The notes under the pieces are model-generated. The model searched no databases, had not been told where the DNA came from, and was given only the letters and a program-made list of their open reading frames with translations. Shown in pieces: positions 6,248 to 9,338 of a DNA stretch of 9,338 nt; the stretch's first letter is position 1; each line of letters opens with the position of its first letter. Position numbers and translations under genes: made by a program. Source of the stretch: Fervidibacter sp032160945 (GTDB lineage: Bacteria > Armatimonadota > Fervidibacteria > Fervidibacterales > Fervidibacteraceae); the NCBI GenBank assembly GCA_032160945.1, contig JAVHTL010000132.1. One strand, given 5' to 3'.

Positions 6248-7084
6248 ATGACTATGGGTTTGTCAAGTGTTCTGACCAGCAAAAATTTGGCAATCATTGG
6301 CGCGGGCGCGATGGGAAGCGCTTTGGTTCGGGGACTTATTCAAAGTGGAAAGTTGAAGGCTGATCAAATCATCGCTTCCGATGTTGACGAAGAGCGACTA
6401 AAGCAACTTCAACCTTTTGGCGTTCAAACCACTAACGACAACAAATTGGCGGTTCAGCAAAGCGATGTAGCGCTGCTTTGTGTCAAGCCACAAGTTATGG
6501 ATGAGGTTCTCGCCGAAATTTCACCTGCCGTTGACCCGAAAAAGCATTGCGTCATTTCAATTGCTGCTGGTATCCCAATTTCTCGCTTGGAGTCCGCTTT
6601 GCCTGAAGGCACTCCTGTCGTTCGGGTAATGCCAAACACACCAGCACAAGTTCTGGCTGGAGCCAGTGCAATTGCTTTGGGCACGAATGCAACTGAGTTG
6701 CACCGTCAAATTGCTCACGAGATTTTCAGTGCTGTCGGCTTAGTCATTGATGTGCCTGAGAAGTTAATTGACGCTGTGACGGCGCTTTCTGGGAGCGGAC
6801 CAGCGTATGTTTTCGTTTTCGCCGAGGCTCTTGCTGATGCTGGGGTTAATTTGGGATTGCCCCGCGCCGTCGCTTTGAAGTTAGCAGCCCAAACTTTGCT
6901 GGGTGCGGCGAAAATGTTGCTTGAAACTGGTAAACACCCTGCAGAACTGAAGGACATGGTTACATCGCCCGGCGGGACGACAATCGCAGCCCTTTCGGTT
7001 TTGGAGCGAAAAGCCTTTCGCGGGGCTATCATAGAAGCAGTGGCAGTTGCACATCAAAGAGCAAAAGAGTTAGCGAAGGGTTGA
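6248..7084 (+). CDS. proC: Pyrroline-5-carboxylate reductase
   Basis: A 278-residue ProC, which reduces 1-pyrroline-5-carboxylate to proline with NAD(P)H in the last step of proline synthesis. The Rossmann motif IIGAGAMGSALVRGL starts at residue 16. VRVMPNTPA (126-134) is the substrate-side loop. ALSGSGPAYVFVFAEAL (179-195) and MVTSPGGTTIAAL (237-249) are the dimerisation-domain signatures. The length is normal for the family. Two starts are possible: ATG 6248, only 2 bases after a run of six G, and ATG 6254 (MGLSSVL), 8 bases from it. The second has better spacing, but neither has a classical ribosome site, so the first two residues are uncertain. It lies 35 bases after leuD and 33 before the antitoxin gene, so all may be on one transcript. 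Confidence 0.95.
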   Translation: MTMGLSSVLTSKNLAIIGAGAMGSALVRGLIQSGKLKADQIIASDVDEERLKQLQPFGVQTTNDNKLAVQQSDVALLCVKPQVMDEVLAEISPAVDPKKHCVISIAAGIPISRLESALPEGTPVVRVMPNTPAQVLAGASAIALGTNATELHRQIAHEIFSAVGLVIDVPEKLIDAVTALSGSGPAYVFVFAEALADAGVNLGLPRAVALKLAAQTLLGAAKMLLETGKHPAELKDMVTSPGGTTIAALSVLERKAFRGAIIEAVAVAHQRAKELAKG

Positions 7085-7117
7085 CTTTTTTGACCTCTGA
7101 AGGCAGGTGAAACCGCA

Positions 7118-7444
7118 ATGGGGCGAATTGTCATTGAAGTTCCCGACGAATTGCAAGCCCACTGGGAGCAACTGGCGAAAGCATCGGGACAGAGCCTTGA
7201 GGAATTCATCGTGCGAGAACTTTCAAAGCGATGCCCACCAATTGTTTCACCACCAACGACGGAAGATCCGCGAGAGTTCGTCAAAGCGATTTTGAGGGAG
7301 GCTGGATTACTTGACGAGTTCACGGAGGAAGAAAAGCAGCAGTATCAACCGATGACTGAAGAAGAATTCCAACGCATTGCTGAAAAGGTGTCCAAGGGCA
7401 AACCGCTGAGTGAGATAATTTTGGAGGACAGAGGCGAGCGGTAA
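7118..7444 (+). CDS. VapB-like antitoxin with ribbon-helix-helix N-terminus
   Basis: This 108-residue acidic protein precedes a PIN-domain gene by 13 bases, the usual antitoxin-toxin order. The N-terminus (RIVIEVPDELQAHWEQLAK, then SLEEFIVRELSKR) has the strand-helix-helix pattern of ribbon-helix-helix DNA-binding antitoxins. The C-terminal half is rich in Glu/Asp/Lys (FTEEEKQQYQPMTEEEFQ), as expected for a flexible toxin-wrapping tail. The start at 7118 has AGGTGA 7 bases upstream. By analogy it would bind and inhibit the toxin and repress its own operon, but no operator is obvious in the 33 bases upstream, so transcription may come from the proC side. The assignment is from pattern and position; I recognise no specific family. 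Confidence 0.72.
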   Translation: MGRIVIEVPDELQAHWEQLAKASGQSLEEFIVRELSKRCPPIVSPPTTEDPREFVKAILREAGLLDEFTEEEKQQYQPMTEEEFQRIAEKVSKGKPLSEIILEDRGER

Positions 7445-7457
7445 AGGAGGAAATGGG

Positions 7458-7919
7458 ATGGAAATTGACTTCTTTGAGACCAGCAGCCTTATCAAGCGCT
7501 ATGTGTTTGAGACCGGTTCAAACTGGGTCAGGAGTAGATGCCAACCGACACCGCAACGACTCATCGTGATTTGTGAACTTTGCATCGCAGAGGTTGCAAG
7601 TGCCGTCGCAAGGCGCCACAGGCAGGGGTTAATAACGGAGGCGGAAAGGGACTTGTTCCTCGCCCAGTTTCTTGCCCACTGTCGCACTGAGTATTTTCTC
7701 GTGCCGATTACAAGACAGGTTCTTGAGGAAGCGGGAACGCTTTGTTTCCGCCATCCGTTGAGGGCATTAGATGCAATTCATCTGGCTGCAGCGTTGCATG
7801 TCGCTCGGGCGGCGAGACGACAGGGCTTGACAATAACCTTCGTTTCGGCTGACGATACTTTGCTGAATTCAGCGCGAATTGAGGGTTTGGGCGTGGAAAA
7901 CCCGAATTGGCATCCATAA
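7458..7919 (+). CDS. VapC-like PIN-domain toxin (putative ribonuclease)
   Basis: The 153-residue product has the PIN-domain layout: FFETSSLIKRYVFETGS at the N-terminus, AEVASAVARR with Glu45, ALDAIHLAAAL with Asp105, and TFVSADDTLLNSARIEGL with Asp132, ending in the common VENP. VapC toxins cleave RNA, often tRNA or rRNA, with a Mg2+-binding acidic cluster. Oddly, the first acidic residue, usually Asp in a (L/F)DTSALVK motif, is Glu7 here. The gene starts at 7458 behind AAAGGAGG, which overlaps the antitoxin's stop codon, implying translational coupling and a very strong ribosome site for a toxin. It ends 77 bases before prfB. The toxin-antitoxin role is inferred from domain and gene order. 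Confidence 0.85.
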   Translation: MEIDFFETSSLIKRYVFETGSNWVRSRCQPTPQRLIVICELCIAEVASAVARRHRQGLITEAERDLFLAQFLAHCRTEYFLVPITRQVLEEAGTLCFRHPLRALDAIHLAAALHVARAARRQGLTITFVSADDTLLNSARIEGLGVENPNWHP

Positions 7920-7996
7920 CAAACTGCGGTTTCATTGACAAAATTTTTATCTGCCCAAGTGCCACGAAATCACTTCAATCCACGAGGTGATACCCG

Positions 7997-9131
7997 ATGA
8001 TGCTGAGCACTATCGCCGAAAAGGCTCGCGAACTTTTGGAACGCCTAAACGAATTAGGTGATGCACTTTGACTTGGAGACAAAACGACGCCAAATTGCTG
8101 AGTTAGAAGAACAAGTGAACCGACCTGACTTTTGGAGCGACCCACAAAGGGCTGCAGAGGTGACGAAGAAACTTGGGAGTTTGCGCAACGAGGTTGAGCG
8201 ATTTGAAAATTTGAGACAGCGGTTGAAGTCAATCATTGAACTGGCTGAACTTGCAACGGAAGAGGAAGATGATACCGTTGAACCTGAACTTAAAAGGGAA
8301 CTGAACGAAGCGGAACAAATTTTCCGACAAGTTGAAATCAGCGCCTTGCTTTCTGGCGAGCATGACCGAAGTAATGCAATTTTGTCAATAACGCCCGGCG
8401 CTGGCGGGACCGACGCTCAGGATTGGGCTGAAATGTTGTCGCGAATGTATCAACGCTGGGCGCAACGGCACGGTTTTGATTTTGAAATCCTTGACTACAC
8501 CGAAGGTAAAGAGGCAGGCATAAAAAGTTTCACTGGGTTGGTGAAAGGCGATTACGCTTACGGCTTGCTGAGGACGGAAAGAGGTGTTCACAGACTCGTT
8601 CGCATTTCGCCCTTTGATGCTGACAAGAGCAGGCACACTTCCTTTGCAGCGGTTGATGTCATCCCAGAAATCGGCGAAGATGTCAAGATTGACATTCGCG
8701 AGGAAGACTTGGAAATTGAAACCTTCCGTTCCTCGGGTCCGGGCGGTCAACACATGCAAAAAAACGAGACGGCTGTCCGCATCACTCACAAGCCGACGGG
8801 CATCGTCGTCACCTGCCAATCGGAGCGAAGCCAGCACAGGAACAAGGAAGTCGCCCTGCAAATCTTGAAGGCAAGACTTTACGAACTTGAACGGCGCAAG
8901 CGCGAAGAAGAGTTAGCGAAGTTGAGGGGCGAATTACCCGAAATCAGTTTCGGTAGCCAAATCCGAAGTTATGTCCTGCACCCATACAAACTCGTCAAGG
9001 ACTTGCGGACAGAAGTTGAGACGAGCGATGTTGAAAGTGTGTTGGACGGCGAGTTGGACGAATTCATCTACGCCGCCCTCAAAAAAGAAGCGGCATCAAA
9101 GGGACGAGGGACAGGGGACAAAGGAAAGTAA
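7997..9131 (+). CDS. prfB: Peptide chain release factor 2, made by programmed +1 frameshift
   Basis: RF2 reads UGA and UAA stops and triggers peptide release. The gene starts at tandem ATGs (7997 and 8000) behind GAGGTGAT. Codons 1-24 run in one frame to CTT (8066-8068), and TGA (8069-8071) is in frame at codon 25. Skipping one T continues with GAC at 8070, giving ...LGDAL-DLETKRRQIAELE, exactly as in other RF2 proteins. The joined product is 377 residues. The stop-recognition tripeptide SPF is at 204-206 (RF2-type; RF1 has PxT), and GGQ at 249-251 within SSGPGGQHMQKNE. Both are one residue from the E. coli numbering, which supports this start. Low RF2 levels slow termination at UGA and favour the shift, so the gene autoregulates. 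A GTG at 8058 begins the downstream frame but is not a credible start. Confidence 0.95.
8056..8072 (+). promoter_or_regulatory. prfB +1 recoding site: internal SD, slippery CUU, UGA C
   Basis: The slip site CTT TGA C (8066-8072) is identical to the classical prfB heptamer. Upstream, AGGTGAT (8056-8062) is complementary over seven bases to the usual 16S 3' end (AUCACCU) and ends three bases before CTT. The same AGGTGAT occurs in the gene's own ribosome site at 7985-7991. Confidence 0.9.
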
Positions 9132-9237
9132 AAAGTCAATCACCATCTACGCCACTGACTTTGGTCATCAATTGACGACGGGATCGCTGAGCGACTAACT
9201 CATTTAGCGAAGAATTTGTTGCCAGACAATTAATGGG

Positions 9238-9253
9238 GGCGCTTCAATGCGCC
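9238..9253 (+). repeat. Small GC-rich hairpin downstream of prfB
   Basis: GGCGC (9238-9242) and GCGCC (9249-9253) form a 5-bp stem with a TTCAAT loop. GCTTC (9241-9245) can pair instead with GAAGC (9265-9269). No U tract follows, so an intrinsic terminator is not supported. It lies about 20 bases left of the REPIN-like doublet. Confidence 0.4.
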
Positions 9254-9273
9254 ATAGCAGGTGCGAAGCATTA

Positions 9274-9337
9274 TTAGGGCAGGGTTTTACACCCTGCCGA
9301 CAAATTTTTATCGGCACAGTTTAAAACTGTGCCCTAC
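9274..9337. repeat. REPIN-like doublet: two inverted palindromes with GTAG/TTAG heads
   Basis: Two 26-base arms (9275-9300 and 9311-9336) are inverted copies matching at 21 of 26 positions around a 10-base AT-rich spacer. Each arm is itself a hairpin: GGCAGGGT/ACCCTGCC with loop TTTAC (9278-9298), and GGCACAGT/ACTGTGCC with loop TTAAA (9313-9333). Four of the five arm differences are compensatory, so both stems stay fully paired. Just outside the stems stand TTAG (9274-9277, plus strand) and GTAG (9334-9337, read on the minus strand), the head tetranucleotide typical of REP elements. Known of the class: REP pairs (REPINs, BIMEs) are mobilised in trans by RAYT transposases. The element lies near the window edge and may be part of a longer array. 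Confidence 0.7.
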
Positions 9338-9338
9338 C

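Noticed and set aside
7107..7295. Alternative frame overlapping the antitoxin start
   Set aside because: It lacks the ribbon-helix-helix pattern and a properly spaced ribosome site; the frame from 7118 is better in both respects.
7935..7963. TTGACA upstream of prfB as a -35 box
   Set aside because: The bases at 17-base spacing are AGTGCC, with no -10 likeness at 16 or 18 either, so no promoter is supported.
9132..9162. Possible prfB terminator AAAGTCA ... TGACTTT
   Set aside because: A 7-bp AT-rich stem with a 17-base loop and no following U run is too weak to call a terminator.

Overview
The window looks like a bacterial chromosome segment of intermediate GC content. It carries two sets of genes that diverge from about 4610-4751. 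The bacterial assignment rests on a two-class release-factor system with a prfB recoding site, strong AAGGAGG-type ribosome binding sites and a Tat-type signal sequence. Gene content and style fit a free-living, possibly thermophilic lineage. An Armatimonadota/Fervidibacteria-like origin is only an impression; nothing here proves it.

Minus strand, read right to left: a PyrK-type electron-transfer flavoprotein (3626-4609), a TldD-family zinc protease (2132-3577), then an Rhs/YD-repeat surface protein (1-1918) that runs off the left edge. The Rhs gene is complete in content as far as it goes, but it lies in three different reading frames. Two single-base losses, near 1380-1382 and 474/475, explain this, so it is a pseudogene, a phase-variable gene, or a gene carrying assembly indels.

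Plus strand, left to right: an NAD-dependent epimerase/dehydratase-type reductase (4752-5594); LeuD, the small subunit of isopropylmalate isomerase (5706-6212), behind a small leader hairpin; ProC, pyrroline-5-carboxylate reductase (6248-7084); a VapBC-like toxin-antitoxin pair (7118-7444 and 7458-7919); and peptide chain release factor 2 (7997-9131). The true prfB coding region starts about 60 bases upstream of the single-frame ORF and crosses an in-frame UGA by programmed +1 frameshifting at CUU UGA C.

The right end (9274-9337) holds a compact doublet of two inverted hairpins whose stems differ by compensatory base changes and which carry GTAG/TTAG heads. This is the architecture of a REPIN (a pair of REP sequences).

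The genes are mostly housekeeping (pyrimidine, leucine and proline synthesis, translation termination) and do not form one pathway. PyrK, TldD and LeuD each normally work with a partner subunit (PyrD, TldE/PmbA, LeuC), and none of the partners is in the window. I found no tRNA, rRNA, CRISPR array or transposase gene. No gene-free stretch exceeds about 215 bases.
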